A stretch of 64,000 nt of DNA from Paenibacillus sp. Soil522 (GCF_001428245.1 NZ_LMRV01000031.1:104667-168666), one strand, 5' to 3'; shown: positions 16,462 through 25,997, counted from the first letter of the stretch. The notes: generated from the letters alone by a model not told the origin. Numbers and translations: made by a program.

Positions 16462-16604
16462 ATTGATGTTGCTGTAAGCGACCCAGTCGCCGGGCTGCAG
16501 CGAACCGATTTTCAGCCCTGTCCCGGTTTACGATAAAGTCTGGGTCCCAAACCCCATTTGTGAACTGTAATTCCCGGCTTCTATCCTGACTGGAGAAGGA
16601 ACTT
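16462..16604 (-). pseudogene. decayed CBM6 carbohydrate-binding module, cut off the upstream hydrolase
   Basis: Directly after the hydrolase stop, a frame shifted relative to it reads KVPSPVRIEAGNYSSQMGF, then an in-frame stop, then TGTGLKIGSLQPGDWVAYSN. The IEAxNYSS start and GDWVAYxN end are the two hallmarks of CBM6. The hydrolase therefore once carried a C-terminal CBM6, lost through a frameshift near 16605-16610 plus a nonsense codon. Beyond YSNIN the similarity is lost. Confidence 0.65.
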
Positions 16605-18683
16605 TCAACGAACCCCGTTAAGGTGAACATTTTCCAATCCGGCATGTGCCGTCTTCATGATGTTGACCATATCCGCATACGGCTGATCCTGCTGATTGAC
16701 CAGGCCGACGTTGTAGCTCTCGCCGTCCGGACGCCCGGTAACCGGCTGATCGTAGTAGGCATACCAGCCTGAGCCGACAAACAATGGATGCGCGGCCTGG
16801 CTTTCCGCAAAAGCTTGGTAAGCGATTCCTCTTTCCCTAATGCTTGTTGTCATCGTAGCCGCACTGATATAGGAAAGTCCGCGTTCGGACGAGCCGAATG
16901 AATGCTCCAGATTCAACAGGGGCTTTCCGTAATCTTCGTATCTGGAAATCCAACTCGCATCTCTTGTATAACTGTCCACGGAAAAGGCATCTACAAACTG
17001 CATAGCCGCTTGATCCCAATCCAAGCTGGTTCGCCAGGTAGGAACGATAGACGTGCCCAGGAACAGATGGTTCGGATCGTATTTTTTAATAATGTCCCTG
17101 ATCATGGAATGGTAAGTTCTGGATGCCAGCCTGATATATTCTGATACATCGACCGCGGGAACTTTGGCGATATCGATCGGGGTATCTTTCAAAGCGTCAA
17201 ACGATACAGCGTTCGTACCCAGAAGCTGGTTGACTGCGTCGAGGTTGCCATTATATCTTGGCGCAAGAAAATCCACGAATGCGCTTTTCGCCGGAGAGGA
17301 CGAAGAATAGGTCAGCACCTGTTTTGCGATATCGGCATTCCAACCCGCTTCATTATCGTAGGTATAGCCGACCAACCACTTGCTGTATCTCGCATTTTGA
17401 AGCTGTGTCTTAAGTGCGTTCTCGATGATGGGCCCGCTCTGCGGATCAAAAACGTCATACGTCCATTGTATTCTTTTCAAATTCGAGGGGTCTTGCAGCG
17501 ATTGAATGTACGGAAACGTTATGTTTTTCGGTTTGGTCCACTTGCTGAAGGTGTTAAAGCCCCACTGGATCAAACGCTTCTTCGTGATATCCTCCCATTT
17601 CGACTCATATCCGCTTCCGTATTTTTTCATGACATTGGCGATGACGAAGTTGACGTATTCTCCGTTCGCATCTCTGGTGTAGGCGGGAGCGTAAGCGGTC
17701 CGATCGGGCAATTCCTCAAAAATTTGCTTGGAGGTGCCGTCCGGTTTCAGAATCGGCGTCTTATATCCGGTCTCCCACAAACTTGCTGCATCTACTCCTT
17801 TAACAATAAAGGGATATCCGTCCGGCGTAATAAACCACCATTTGCCGTTAATTGTTTGAAGCCTGAAGTACGCTGTGCTTGCTTGCTTTCCTAAGCTCTT
17901 AATGCCTCCATATTGATCATATGTTGTGGGATCCAGCGAAACATTCGCCAAGGCAACGGCCTCATTTGCATATTCCAGCTGCAGCTGCGAGTCGGATGTA
18001 ACCTTTCCCGACCAGGTTTCATTCATCCATTGACCGAATTTGTCCGCCAGCAGGGCCTCCTTCTTCAATTCAGCTTTCAATCCTTCTTCAATAAGAGCGG
18101 GTTTCGGATTTTGACCCTCAACGCCCGTACCTTTATAAATCTCAACTTCCGTCAGCGGAATATGTTGATAAGCTTGGGTACGCCTAATATTCAGCACGAT
18201 AAACCTGACTGTCTTGTTTGACATCGGGATGGTTACCGAATAGTTTAAATCGGTTCCCGTTCTTACGTGTCTGGTTGCAATGTAATAACCCGTCGCCGAC
18301 TCGGGACGGTACTTTACGGTAATGTCCTTAAATCCCCAATATTTGTTGGGTGAATTCAATACCACGCGGATTTGGTCCAAGGGGTAGTCCTTCAACAGAT
18401 CAATAACCACATTCACAGTTGAGTGAGAGGTTGCGCTACCCATCCAGCCTGCGTAAGACGGGGCTCCGTCGAACAACACGCCGTTAGCCGAGGATATAAT
18501 ACCGGACTCTCTCCAGTCGGGAGAGTTTCCTCCATCCGGAGCAGGGCTATGAATATAGTTTCCTGTCTTTAGCATAGCGCCTTCACCTCCAACTTTACCG
18601 ATTGGGACAAAAACGGTTGTAACGACAAATGCCAACAAGAACGTCAAAATACCGCTGCGATTAAACTTGGATCTTTTCTTCAT
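16605..18683 (-). CDS. secreted clan GH-A glycoside hydrolase with discoidin-like domain
   Basis: 692 residues with an N-terminal signal peptide (basic start, hydrophobic 11-28). Residues about 60-187 resemble an F5/8 type C (discoidin-like) beta-sandwich. Residues 280-670 form a TIM-barrel hydrolase that starts GKWWFITPDGYPFIVKGVD, as in agarase-type families. Glu445 in YTYDNEAGW is the likely acid/base and Glu593 in LLNLEHSFG the likely nucleophile. The substrate is probably a complex polysaccharide; family GH50-like is a guess. A CBM6 tail has been lost. TGGAGG precedes the ATG. Transcribed alone. Confidence 0.7.
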   Translation of the reverse strand: MKKRSKFNRSGILTFLLAFVVTTVFVPIGKVGGEGAMLKTGNYIHSPAPDGGNSPDWRESGIISSANGVLFDGAPSYAGWMGSATSHSTVNVVIDLLKDYPLDQIRVVLNSPNKYWGFKDITVKYRPESATGYYIATRHVRTGTDLNYSVTIPMSNKTVRFIVLNIRRTQAYQHIPLTEVEIYKGTGVEGQNPKPALIEEGLKAELKKEALLADKFGQWMNETWSGKVTSDSQLQLEYANEAVALANVSLDPTTYDQYGGIKSLGKQASTAYFRLQTINGKWWFITPDGYPFIVKGVDAASLWETGYKTPILKPDGTSKQIFEELPDRTAYAPAYTRDANGEYVNFVIANVMKKYGSGYESKWEDITKKRLIQWGFNTFSKWTKPKNITFPYIQSLQDPSNLKRIQWTYDVFDPQSGPIIENALKTQLQNARYSKWLVGYTYDNEAGWNADIAKQVLTYSSSSPAKSAFVDFLAPRYNGNLDAVNQLLGTNAVSFDALKDTPIDIAKVPAVDVSEYIRLASRTYHSMIRDIIKKYDPNHLFLGTSIVPTWRTSLDWDQAAMQFVDAFSVDSYTRDASWISRYEDYGKPLLNLEHSFGSSERGLSYISAATMTTSIRERGIAYQAFAESQAAHPLFVGSGWYAYYDQPVTGRPDGESYNVGLVNQQDQPYADMVNIMKTAHAGLENVHLNGVR

Positions 18684-19084
18684 TTTATGTAGAGCCTCCA
18701 GTTAGTGATACTCTGTTTATCGTCAACTCAAACGGTTAATATTAGTGTTAAGTTCTTAAATTTTTACGTGTAACACTGGAAGAGTTATGAATGAGAAGCC
18801 TGCACCACTCTCTGGGTGCCAGGCTTAAAATATGGAAAAAACAATGGAACAGGACCGGTTTTCTCCTGCTCGCTTGGGCGCTGTTTTACTTGTTTCCACT
18901 ATGTGGTAAAATAACTCCAAAAGACACATTATATGAAAGCGCGCTGGTCTGAGAGGCCCAACCCGACGCTTCATGCGCAAAATTAGGTTTAGAGTACCAC
19001 CAGCTTTTCCCTAGAATGGTCGAGAAGGATCAAATCAGGTAAATATAGTAGATTTATTCATTTACCTTAAGAGGAGGAAGCCCG
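18684..19084. other. intergenic region between divergent genes
   Basis: Divergent promoter region of the hydrolase and the zinc-ribbon gene. A hairpin, AAGCCTGCACC against GGTGCCAGGCTT (18796-18826, one bulge), and a CCACTATGTGG dyad just before a TAAAAT (18907-18912) that could be a -10 box are visible. No gene was seen. Confidence 0.4.
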
Positions 19085-19375
19085 ATGAAATGTCCGGTTT
19101 GCAATGATGTAAGGATGAGAGAAGTGGAAAAGAACGGCGTGCATATCGACATTTGCCCGGATTGCAAAGGAGTGTGGCTGGACCGCGGAGAGCTGGAGAA
19201 ATTAACAAATGAGGTACATGAGTTACGGAAAGAACACGACGAATGGTATGAAGCTCCGCCGCAACGGCCGTATCCTCAATCGCACGGGCATCACGGAAGC
19301 GATAACGACCATCATTATCCGAAGCACAAAAAGAAGAAGCACACCGTGTTTGATGTTTTCGATGGTCTATTTTAA
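19085..19375 (+). CDS. TFIIB-type zinc-ribbon protein
   Basis: 96 residues. The N-terminal half is a zinc ribbon, MKCPVCNDVRMREVEKNGV then ICPDCKGVWLDRGELEKL, with four cysteines in two CxxC pairs. The C-terminal half is rich in His, Pro and Lys. This is the zf-TFIIB family common in bacteria, of unknown role and possibly metal- or nucleic-acid-binding. AAGAGGAGG precedes the ATG, and a terminator follows at once, so it stands alone. Confidence 0.8.
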   Translation: MKCPVCNDVRMREVEKNGVHIDICPDCKGVWLDRGELEKLTNEVHELRKEHDEWYEAPPQRPYPQSHGHHGSDNDHHYPKHKKKKHTVFDVFDGLF

Positions 19376-19398
19376 ACGTTGCTAGAACCGCCGAACGA

Positions 19399-19438
19399 AA
19401 GAACAGTCCATGGAGCTCCGTGGACTGTTCTTTTTATT
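19399..19438 (+). terminator. terminator of zinc-ribbon gene
   Basis: AAGAACAGTCCA and TGGACTGTTCTT around an inner GGAGCTCC, followed by TTTTTATTT. Confidence 0.8.
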
Positions 19439-19480
19439 TCACTTCCTTTATTTAATGAGGAGGGACGAGTCATTTCGAAA

Positions 19481-19494
19481 TGTAAGCGTTTGAT
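19481..19494 (+). promoter_or_regulatory. cre-like site 1 upstream of HAD-mtlD2
   Basis: TGTAAGCGTTTGAT matches TGWAARCGYTWNCW in 13 of 14 positions. It lies about 230 bases before the HAD phosphatase start. Confidence 0.6.
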
Positions 19495-19527
19495 TGCTAA
19501 TAGTCTGAAATTTTTTTTCATAGCTTT

Positions 19528-19541
19528 TCAAAGCGCTTGCA
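19528..19541 (+). promoter_or_regulatory. cre-like site 2 upstream of HAD-mtlD2
   Basis: TCAAAGCGCTTGCA has the palindromic AAGCGCTT core and one mismatch to the cre consensus. It lies 47 bases after site 1. Two sites in tandem suggest cooperative CcpA repression. An inverted repeat, CCCAGCA (19555-19561) with TGCTGGG (19592-19598), follows and could be another operator. Confidence 0.55.
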
Positions 19542-19711
19542 AAAATAGTAAAAACCCAGCAGCCGCAATGGTTTGCGGGTCATAAGGGAAATGCTGGGAC
19601 ATGCGCGAAAACGGGGATTTAGGCGTTCGGTTGCCTTGACGTAAACTTTCAAAACATGTTACGGTTTTGTTATCAAATCTAACATTTTCTCTCTTGAAAG
19701 GAGACGGATGG

Positions 19712-20374
19712 ATGATTAAAGCGATTATCTTTGATTTTGATGGCACAATTATTGACACGGAAACGGCGTGGTACAATGCATTTCACGAGGCGTACAAGGA
19801 ACATGGCGTAGAGCTCACATTGGAGCAGTACTCCGGTTGTATTGGCACGAGTCTGCATGCTTTTAACCCCTATGAATATTTAATAACGGATTTGAAGCTG
19901 CCGATCGATAAACAGGCATTCCGTGAATCGGTGCATCTCCAGCATTCCGAGCTTATGCAGCGGGAAGAGGTACGGTCCGGTATTTTGGATTATTTGAATT
20001 CCGCTCAGGCCACTGGCTTGAAGATCGGCCTTGCCTCCAGCTCGAATCGCGCTTGGATCGATAAATATTTGGAGCAGCTCGACATTGCGCATTACTTCGA
20101 GTGCATCCGGACGGCGGATGATGTGGCGAAGGTGAAGCCTGATCCCGAACTATACAAGCAAGCCCTGGCTGGTCTGGGTGTAGAAGCAATCGAAGCGATG
20201 GCAATCGAGGATTCCCCTAATGGAGCGCGTGCGGCGTCGTCTGCAGGCATGTCTTGCATTATCGTTCCGAATACGATAACGAAGAGCTTGGCTTTCGATA
20301 AGGCCGACCGTTGTTATCATGCGGAATCGTTAGCTCATATTGATTTTCATGAAATGGTGTCCGGTGCGCTGTAG
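19712..20374 (+). CDS. HAD phosphatase (beta-phosphoglucomutase-like)
   Basis: 220 residues from the ATG at 19712, which follows GAAAGGAG; a longer frame from 19667 lacks a site. HAD motif I is IIFDFDGTIIDTE (Asp8 and Asp10), motif II LASSSNR, and motif III/IV KPDPELYKQAL and AIEDSPNGARAA. The small cap of the PGMB-like subfamily lies between. It probably dephosphorylates a sugar phosphate. It lies 73 bases before an mtlD-type gene, so mannitol-1-phosphate is a reasonable guess at substrate, which would make a mannitol-producing pair. That is inference. Confidence 0.8.
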   Translation: MIKAIIFDFDGTIIDTETAWYNAFHEAYKEHGVELTLEQYSGCIGTSLHAFNPYEYLITDLKLPIDKQAFRESVHLQHSELMQREEVRSGILDYLNSAQATGLKIGLASSSNRAWIDKYLEQLDIAHYFECIRTADDVAKVKPDPELYKQALAGLGVEAIEAMAIEDSPNGARAASSAGMSCIIVPNTITKSLAFDKADRCYHAESLAHIDFHEMVSGAL

Positions 20375-20447
20375 CATATTTAAATTAGTCATAATATTCA
20401 GATAATAATTCAAAGACGACACCATCCCATTAAAGGAGGTTCGGACG

Positions 20448-21614
20448 ATGAAGGCTGTACATTTTGGCGCAGGAAATATTGGCAGAGGGTTTATTGGTCT
20501 TCTTTTATCCAATGCGGGCTATGAGGTCATATTCGTGGCTCGTAATGAGAGGAAGGTTCAGCTGCTCCAGCAGCAGAAGCAGTATTCGGTTACGCTTGCG
20601 AACGAGGCGAGCGATACGGAAATCGTGAACAATGTCACCGCGGTCAGCGGCAAGAACAAGGCTGCGGTGGCGGCAGCCGTTGCAACGGCCGATATGGTCA
20701 CAACAGCGGTAGGTGTAACCGCATTGAAGCATATTGCCGAGTCCATCGCGGCGGGCGTTGGGCTGCGTCTTAAAAACCGGAACTACAACCCGCTGCATAT
20801 TATCGCTTGCGAGAATGCGATGTCCGGCAGCTCGCTCCTGAGGGAACGCGTTTATGAGCATTTGCCGGCGGAGTGGCATGAGAAAGCGGATTGCTGCATC
20901 GCCTTTCCGGATACGGCTGTTGACCGAATCGTTCCTGTTCAGGAGCATGACGATCCGCTTAAAGTAACCGTAGAGCCTTATTTCGAGTGGATTGTAGACC
21001 GTTCGGCGATGATCGAGGGCTACTCTAAGATCGAGGGAGTTAAGTATGTGGATGCGCTGGAGCCTTACATCGAACGCAAGTTATTTACCGTCAATACAGG
21101 TCATTGTACGGCCGCGTATCACGGCTACCTCGAGGGCTATGATACGATTCAAGAAGCGATGGGCGATGCTAAGATTAAGGCGGAAATATCGCATGTGCTG
21201 GGAGAAACGGGGAATCTCCTTACCTCCAAATACCACTGGGATAAGAAGAAGCATGACAAGTATATTCAGAAAATGATGGTAAGGTTTACGAATCCAAGGC
21301 TGTCGGATAACATCATACGCGTCGGCCGTTCTCCGATCCGTAAGCTGTCATTGAACGATAGGCTCGTCAGGCCCGCTTTGCAGGCGCATAGGCTGGGTAT
21401 TCCTATCCCGCATTTAACGACAGCGATAGCGGCTGCGCTTCTGTTCGACTACGAGAAGGATGAGGAAGCTGTCCAGCTGCAAGCGGCGATACGTCGTTCC
21501 GGCATACATGATGTGATCACCTCGCATATGGGTATTCCGCATAAGCATTCGATTCATCAGAAAATCGTGGACAGCTACGGGACTCTCAAAGAGTCCTATG
21601 CAGTCATTAGGTAA
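20448..21614 (+). CDS. second mannitol-1-phosphate dehydrogenase-type protein
   Basis: A 388-residue paralogue of the operon mtlD, sharing HFGAGNIGRGFIG, ERKLFTVNTGHC and GRSPIRKLSLNDRLVRPA. The cofactor-discriminating end of strand 2 reads FVARNE instead of FVDVND, so the NAD-binding Asp is replaced by Ala with Arg after it, a pattern usually linked to NADP. This predicts a biosynthetic, mannitol-forming role beside the HAD phosphatase. AAAGGAGG precedes the ATG, and a terminator follows. Confidence 0.8.
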   Translation: MKAVHFGAGNIGRGFIGLLLSNAGYEVIFVARNERKVQLLQQQKQYSVTLANEASDTEIVNNVTAVSGKNKAAVAAAVATADMVTTAVGVTALKHIAESIAAGVGLRLKNRNYNPLHIIACENAMSGSSLLRERVYEHLPAEWHEKADCCIAFPDTAVDRIVPVQEHDDPLKVTVEPYFEWIVDRSAMIEGYSKIEGVKYVDALEPYIERKLFTVNTGHCTAAYHGYLEGYDTIQEAMGDAKIKAEISHVLGETGNLLTSKYHWDKKKHDKYIQKMMVRFTNPRLSDNIIRVGRSPIRKLSLNDRLVRPALQAHRLGIPIPHLTTAIAAALLFDYEKDEEAVQLQAAIRRSGIHDVITSHMGIPHKHSIHQKIVDSYGTLKESYAVIR

Positions 21615-21671
21615 AATGCAGCAAGTTATGCGTCGAAACGCCCGGTTTTAGTGCGAAGCTTATGTACATGA

Positions 21672-21713
21672 AAGAAGCGATGGAAGCTGGACTTCCGTCG
21701 CTTCTATTTTTTT
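21672..21713 (+). terminator. terminator after second mtlD-type gene
   Basis: AGAAGCGATGGAAG pairs with CTTCCGTCGCTTCT, followed by a run of seven T. Confidence 0.8.
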
Positions 21714-21892
21714 GGCCTGTATGCCATGTGAGTGAATGTATAGTTGCAAGCTATTGCGGCTGCGGCGATCGGCGGAGAAATCGGCAAAAATACCTGCACC
21801 TAAAGATGTATTAAATCAGCGTTTGATTTATGTTAAATTTGTGTTAGGTCTGAAACTCTCCTGGACAAATTGCAACTCTTACATTTTTTTAC

Positions 21893-21921
21893 TTACACTT
21901 CTGGTAATAGTAGGATATACT
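21893..21921 (+). promoter_or_regulatory. sigma-A-like promoter for cpsB-type gene
   Basis: TTACAC (21893-21898), 17 bases, TATACT (21916-21921). Downstream lies a dyad, TTCTATC-N7-GATAGAA (21972-21992), that could be an operator. Together they fill the 440-base stretch after the terminator; no gene is seen in it. Confidence 0.5.
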
Positions 21922-22053
21922 TAGGGGGAATGTAGTAAAAAATGTAAAAATGCAGAAGGAAGTGCTGAAAGTTCTATCTTAATGTGATAGAATAGTTACA
22001 TGCCCTGCCTATCAGGAGCTTTTGATCAAATTCTAGTAGGAAGTGAGATCGGA

Positions 22054-22839
22054 ATGATAGACATACATACGCATATTTTACCCGGATTGGATGATGGCGC
22101 AGCGTGCACCGATGATACTTTGATTATGGCCCGGGCAGCCGTATCGGAAGGAATTACAACCATTATCGCAACTCCGCACCATGCCAATGGGGCCTATACT
22201 AATACAGCAGACAAAGTAGCTGAGCACACTCATGCCATCAACGAACAGTTGATGGCAGCAGGTGTGCCTGTTACTATCATGACCGGGCAAGAAGTCCGCG
22301 TTCATGATGATTTACTGGATGCTTGGCATAGGAGTGAAATTCTCCCGTTAGCCAGCTCCTGCTACCTATTAGTTGAGATGCCATCTTCTCGTATACCGAA
22401 GGCGATGCTCGAGCTCATTCATGAGCTTAGCCTTCTAAAACTCAAGCCGATAATCGCTCACCCCGAGAGAAATGCAGAAGTAGTCAAGCACCCGGAGCGA
22501 TTAGCCGAGCTCATTGAAGCAGGAGCATTCGCGCAAGTTACGACCCATTCTCTGCTGGGCGGGTTCGGTAAACGTATTGAACAATCCGCCTGGTCCTTAA
22601 TGAAGGATGGTCTGATCCATATTGTGTCTTCCGATGCTCATCATGTCGAGCGACGCGGCTTTCGGCTGCGCGAGGCTTACGCTTCTATTGAGAGGCGGAT
22701 GGGAGAACAGTGGGTGAGCTATTTGCAAAGCAATGCCCAATCTATTATCGAAGACAAGCCTTTCCATATCCAGCCTGCCAAAGTATCCTCTTCTAAGGGA
22801 GCTGTTCGTCGTTTCCTTTCCTATTTCTACAAGAATTAG
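22054..22839 (+). CDS. ywqE: CpsB/YwqE-type tyrosine-protein phosphatase
   Basis: 261 residues from the ATG after TAGGAAGTGAG; the in-frame extension to 22000 has no site. PHP-fold metal-binding motifs: MIDIHTHILPGLDDGA, ATPHH, IIAHPERN and SSDAHH. This family dephosphorylates the tyrosine cluster of BY-kinases such as YwqD/CpsD and so controls polysaccharide polymerisation. It is upstream of the Wzz and BY-kinase genes, with an SLH protein in between. Confidence 0.88.
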   Translation: MIDIHTHILPGLDDGAACTDDTLIMARAAVSEGITTIIATPHHANGAYTNTADKVAEHTHAINEQLMAAGVPVTIMTGQEVRVHDDLLDAWHRSEILPLASSCYLLVEMPSSRIPKAMLELIHELSLLKLKPIIAHPERNAEVVKHPERLAELIEAGAFAQVTTHSLLGGFGKRIEQSAWSLMKDGLIHIVSSDAHHVERRGFRLREAYASIERRMGEQWVSYLQSNAQSIIEDKPFHIQPAKVSSSKGAVRRFLSYFYKN

Positions 22840-22960
22840 GCAGCGCTAGAGTAAGAGACATAAGCAGCAAGTACATATTGAAAGTTATGTTTATCGGCGT
22901 TATTAGTCATTCGTCATTTAGATGAGTGCAACTATTTTAATATATTAGGAGTGAGAAAGC

Positions 22961-25066
22961 GTGAAATTAACAAAAAAATTAGCAGTATCTACGGTTGCGG
23001 CGAGCGTAGCCCTAACGGCTTTCGCCGGCATTCCGCTTAGCAGCCAAGGTTTGGCGGAGAAGCTCGGAGTGAGCGGGGTTGCTTATGCATCCTCGGCAAC
23101 AGCGGATTCCACGCTTGAAGATGACATGGAGGCTCTGTACGACGCGCTTGTCGAAACGGGAGGATTGCCAGCCGTTGAGTCGCTTCAAGGTGCTTTCGAG
23201 GCATTGAGCATAGCTGCAGCAGGCAGAATCGCTGCGCCAGTCGTTGACAAATTCGTAACTGCAGGACCTGAGAAAGAGCAATTGAAAGCACTGTTCTTTG
23301 AAGCGGTTAGCTTGTACTATAGCCCTTCCGATGAGGGTCTTGAGAAGCTTCGCGCGGATCATAGCGCATTTATTCAATCATTTGCTGAGAATGCTGACGT
23401 TGTTTTGAGCGTAGATGACATTGCTGAATATTTCTTTGATATTCAGGCTGAGTTTTTTAATCAACTCGGCGAAAAGGATTTGGAAGAATTACTTACTTTG
23501 ATGACGAACTCAAGCTCTCTTAATATGTTGTTAGAAGACGTACTGGATGCATTGCCTATGAGTGAATATGCAGTTGAGAAAGTATTCCTTGAGTATGGAG
23601 TAACCACTGAGGATGTAATAGACGTATTATCACAAGTTAGAATCGAGATTGGCAACGACATCCTATTTATTAATGCTGCTACAGCGTTGTTCACTGCTTA
23701 TGAATCATTGAATACGGATACTCCAGTTGGCGGCGGCGGTGGAATCGTAGGTGGAGGTGCTGTAACTGACCAATTGCCTGCTAACGTTACTTCCCTTCTA
23801 GATAATCTGAAAGCCGCGCTTGAAAAAGCTACTGATGCAGAGAAGGCTGCTATTATCGAGAAGTTCGTTAAGGATTCTCAGTCATTGATAAATGATATGG
23901 TTGTTATTAATGCTGCTGGCAACGTAACGGTTGTTAACGGACAAGCTGAATTGAAACTCGATGATTCGAAGGTGTTGCCGGTTATTGCAGGAATTGCGGC
24001 TATTACCGCAAAAGTCAAGGAAGTTGCTCCTAAGGCTGTGTTGAAGAACCTGGGATTAACGTTTAATCTAGGCGCTGTTACACAAAAGGCATTCGTTCTT
24101 AATTTGTCCGATGCAGTAGTGAAAGCCGGTGCAGGTGCGAAGTTGACTGGTTCAAAATTTATCGTTGATAAATTTGAAATTACAACTCCGTTCGGAGGTA
24201 CTTTCTCATCCGCTATTTCGTTGACAGTTAAGACAAGTGATGCGACAAAAGCGAATATTGGTACTTTGAAATCGGCATCTTCCGTATTTGACTTCAGTCT
24301 GAAAGTTGGCGGAACAGAGACGACTAAGTTTTCTGATCCGATCGTTGTCAGTATTCCGCTTGACAGCCTAGAAGGTCTTGATAAAGAGCTTCTGTCCGTA
24401 GCAAAAATCGTTAACGGCAAGCTTGAGATCCACGGTGGACGAGTGAAAGGTAATTCGATTATCGAATCCCGCGATGCGTTCTCCTCGTATGTAGTTGTTG
24501 AAAATAAAGTATCGTTTAACGATATCGCTTCCGTTCAAGCTTGGGCTGGGCGCCAAATCGAAGTAATCGCGGCTAAGGGTGCAATCGAAGGTAAAGCTGC
24601 AGGTAAGTTTGCTCCGAAAAATAATGTAACACGTGCTGAATTTGCGAAAATGCTTGTTCGCGGACTTGATTTGGAGAACAACTCCGCAACAGAAAGCTTT
24701 GATGACGTAAAAGCTGGCGACTGGCATGCTCCATATGTAGCTGCAGCAGTGAAGCTTGGAATCATCAAAGGTCGTTCCGCATCCAAGTTCGCTCCAAATG
24801 CAACGATTACACGTGCTGAAATGGCTACAATGATTACTCGTGCACTTAAAGTAACAACGGGTGCTGCAGATGTATTGGATCAGAAGGCTGCACTTAAAGG
24901 ATTTGCTGATGAGGGTAAAATCAGCGCTGCGCTGAAAGACGGCGTTGCATTTGCGGCAAATCACCAAATCGTAATCGGAAATGCAGGCAAGTTCTTACCG
25001 AATAACAATACGACTCGCGCAGAAGCAGCTGTCATTATTTACCGCGCGCTAAATTTCGACAAATAA
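22961..25066 (+). CDS. SLH-domain surface protein
   Basis: 701 residues from a GTG start after TTAGGAG. A signal peptide is at 1-45, with cleavage probably after an AYA or ASS-like site. The middle has a helical region, a glycine-rich linker (GGGGGIVGGG) near residue 255 and a beta-rich domain. The C-terminal 180 residues hold three SLH domains with the TRAE signature (NVTRAEFAKML, TITRAEMATMI, NTTRAEAAVII). SLH domains bind pyruvylated secondary cell-wall polymer, so this is anchored to the wall. Its role beside cpsB and wzz is not evident. Confidence 0.85.
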   Translation: MKLTKKLAVSTVAASVALTAFAGIPLSSQGLAEKLGVSGVAYASSATADSTLEDDMEALYDALVETGGLPAVESLQGAFEALSIAAAGRIAAPVVDKFVTAGPEKEQLKALFFEAVSLYYSPSDEGLEKLRADHSAFIQSFAENADVVLSVDDIAEYFFDIQAEFFNQLGEKDLEELLTLMTNSSSLNMLLEDVLDALPMSEYAVEKVFLEYGVTTEDVIDVLSQVRIEIGNDILFINAATALFTAYESLNTDTPVGGGGGIVGGGAVTDQLPANVTSLLDNLKAALEKATDAEKAAIIEKFVKDSQSLINDMVVINAAGNVTVVNGQAELKLDDSKVLPVIAGIAAITAKVKEVAPKAVLKNLGLTFNLGAVTQKAFVLNLSDAVVKAGAGAKLTGSKFIVDKFEITTPFGGTFSSAISLTVKTSDATKANIGTLKSASSVFDFSLKVGGTETTKFSDPIVVSIPLDSLEGLDKELLSVAKIVNGKLEIHGGRVKGNSIIESRDAFSSYVVVENKVSFNDIASVQAWAGRQIEVIAAKGAIEGKAAGKFAPKNNVTRAEFAKMLVRGLDLENNSATESFDDVKAGDWHAPYVAAAVKLGIIKGRSASKFAPNATITRAEMATMITRALKVTTGAADVLDQKAALKGFADEGKISAALKDGVAFAANHQIVIGNAGKFLPNNNTTRAEAAVIIYRALNFDK

Positions 25067-25080
25067 GTTATAATAAAGTT

Positions 25081-25117
25081 AAAAATCTTCCTCCCATGTA
25101 GAGGGGAGGAAGATTTT
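25081..25117 (+). terminator. terminator after SLH gene
   Basis: AAAATCTTCCTCCC and GGGAGGAAGATTTT arms followed by T. Confidence 0.85.
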
Positions 25118-25229
25118 TTTCAGAAATTTATAATTTACAGTAAAATTATGTATTAATACATAGTAGGGTGTAGTCCTCAGGAATCAATAATTCATATCGA
25201 TGCGACTATATCTGATGGAGGAGTATGAA

Positions 25230-25997
25230 GTGTCTAACGAACTGGATTTACGACAGTATATGGCTATCATTAAGAAGCGATTAGCGCTTATTCTATTGTT
25301 TGTATTCGTATGTACAGCCGCAGCGGCCGTTGTCAGCTTGTTTGTTAAGGCCCCAGTCTATGAGGCCTCTACGAAAATTATCGTGAATCAGACAGCATCA
25401 CAAACGGCAACCGGTCAGCTTGATCTCAATCAAATCAATTCGAATATTAAGATGATTGATACTTACAAAGAAATTATTAAGACACCGGCTATATTAGACA
25501 AAGTTGCCGAGCAGTATCCGCAGCTTGGGTTAACCCCAGTCGAGCTCTCGCGCAAGATCCAGGTCAGCTCCGTAAACAATACACAGGTAATGACGCTAGT
25601 TGTACAAGACGTGGACTACAAGCTGGCGGCTCAAGTCGTGAACGCCGTGTCTCAAGTATTTCAGGAAGAGATCCAGCATATTTTTAAGGTCGAGAATGTA
25701 TCGATTTTGAACAAAGCGGTCGAAACCGTAAGCCCAAGTCCGGTCGCTCCTAATGTGCCGCTTAATATAGCGATTGCGTTTGTCGTTTCCTTAATGCTAG
25801 CCATCGGTGTCACATCTCTGCTTGAGTATTTGGATGATACGATCAAGACCGAAGAGGATGTACTGCAGTATTTGGGCCAGCCTACGCTTGCCATGATTTC
25901 AAGAATGAATATGGAGGAGACTAATTCTAACCAAACGAGCAAGGCCAACCAAACCTACAAGGCAGGTGAATTAGAGCGTGTCTCAATCGAAAAATAA
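25230..25997 (+). CDS. ywqC: Wzz-family chain-length regulator / BY-kinase modulator (YwqC-like)
   Basis: 255 residues from a GTG seven bases after GGAGG. It has membrane helices at about 20-41 and 175-197 with an extracytoplasmic domain between, and a short cytosolic tail. The N-terminal DLRQYMAIIKKR and C-terminal LEYLDDTIKTEEDV match Wzz/CpsC/YwqC. It sets polymer length and activates the kinase encoded next, overlapping it by 20 bases. The C-terminal tail is the kinase-activating part. Confidence 0.9.
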   Translation: MSNELDLRQYMAIIKKRLALILLFVFVCTAAAAVVSLFVKAPVYEASTKIIVNQTASQTATGQLDLNQINSNIKMIDTYKEIIKTPAILDKVAEQYPQLGLTPVELSRKIQVSSVNNTQVMTLVVQDVDYKLAAQVVNAVSQVFQEEIQHIFKVENVSILNKAVETVSPSPVAPNVPLNIAIAFVVSLMLAIGVTSLLEYLDDTIKTEEDVLQYLGQPTLAMISRMNMEETNSNQTSKANQTYKAGELERVSIEK

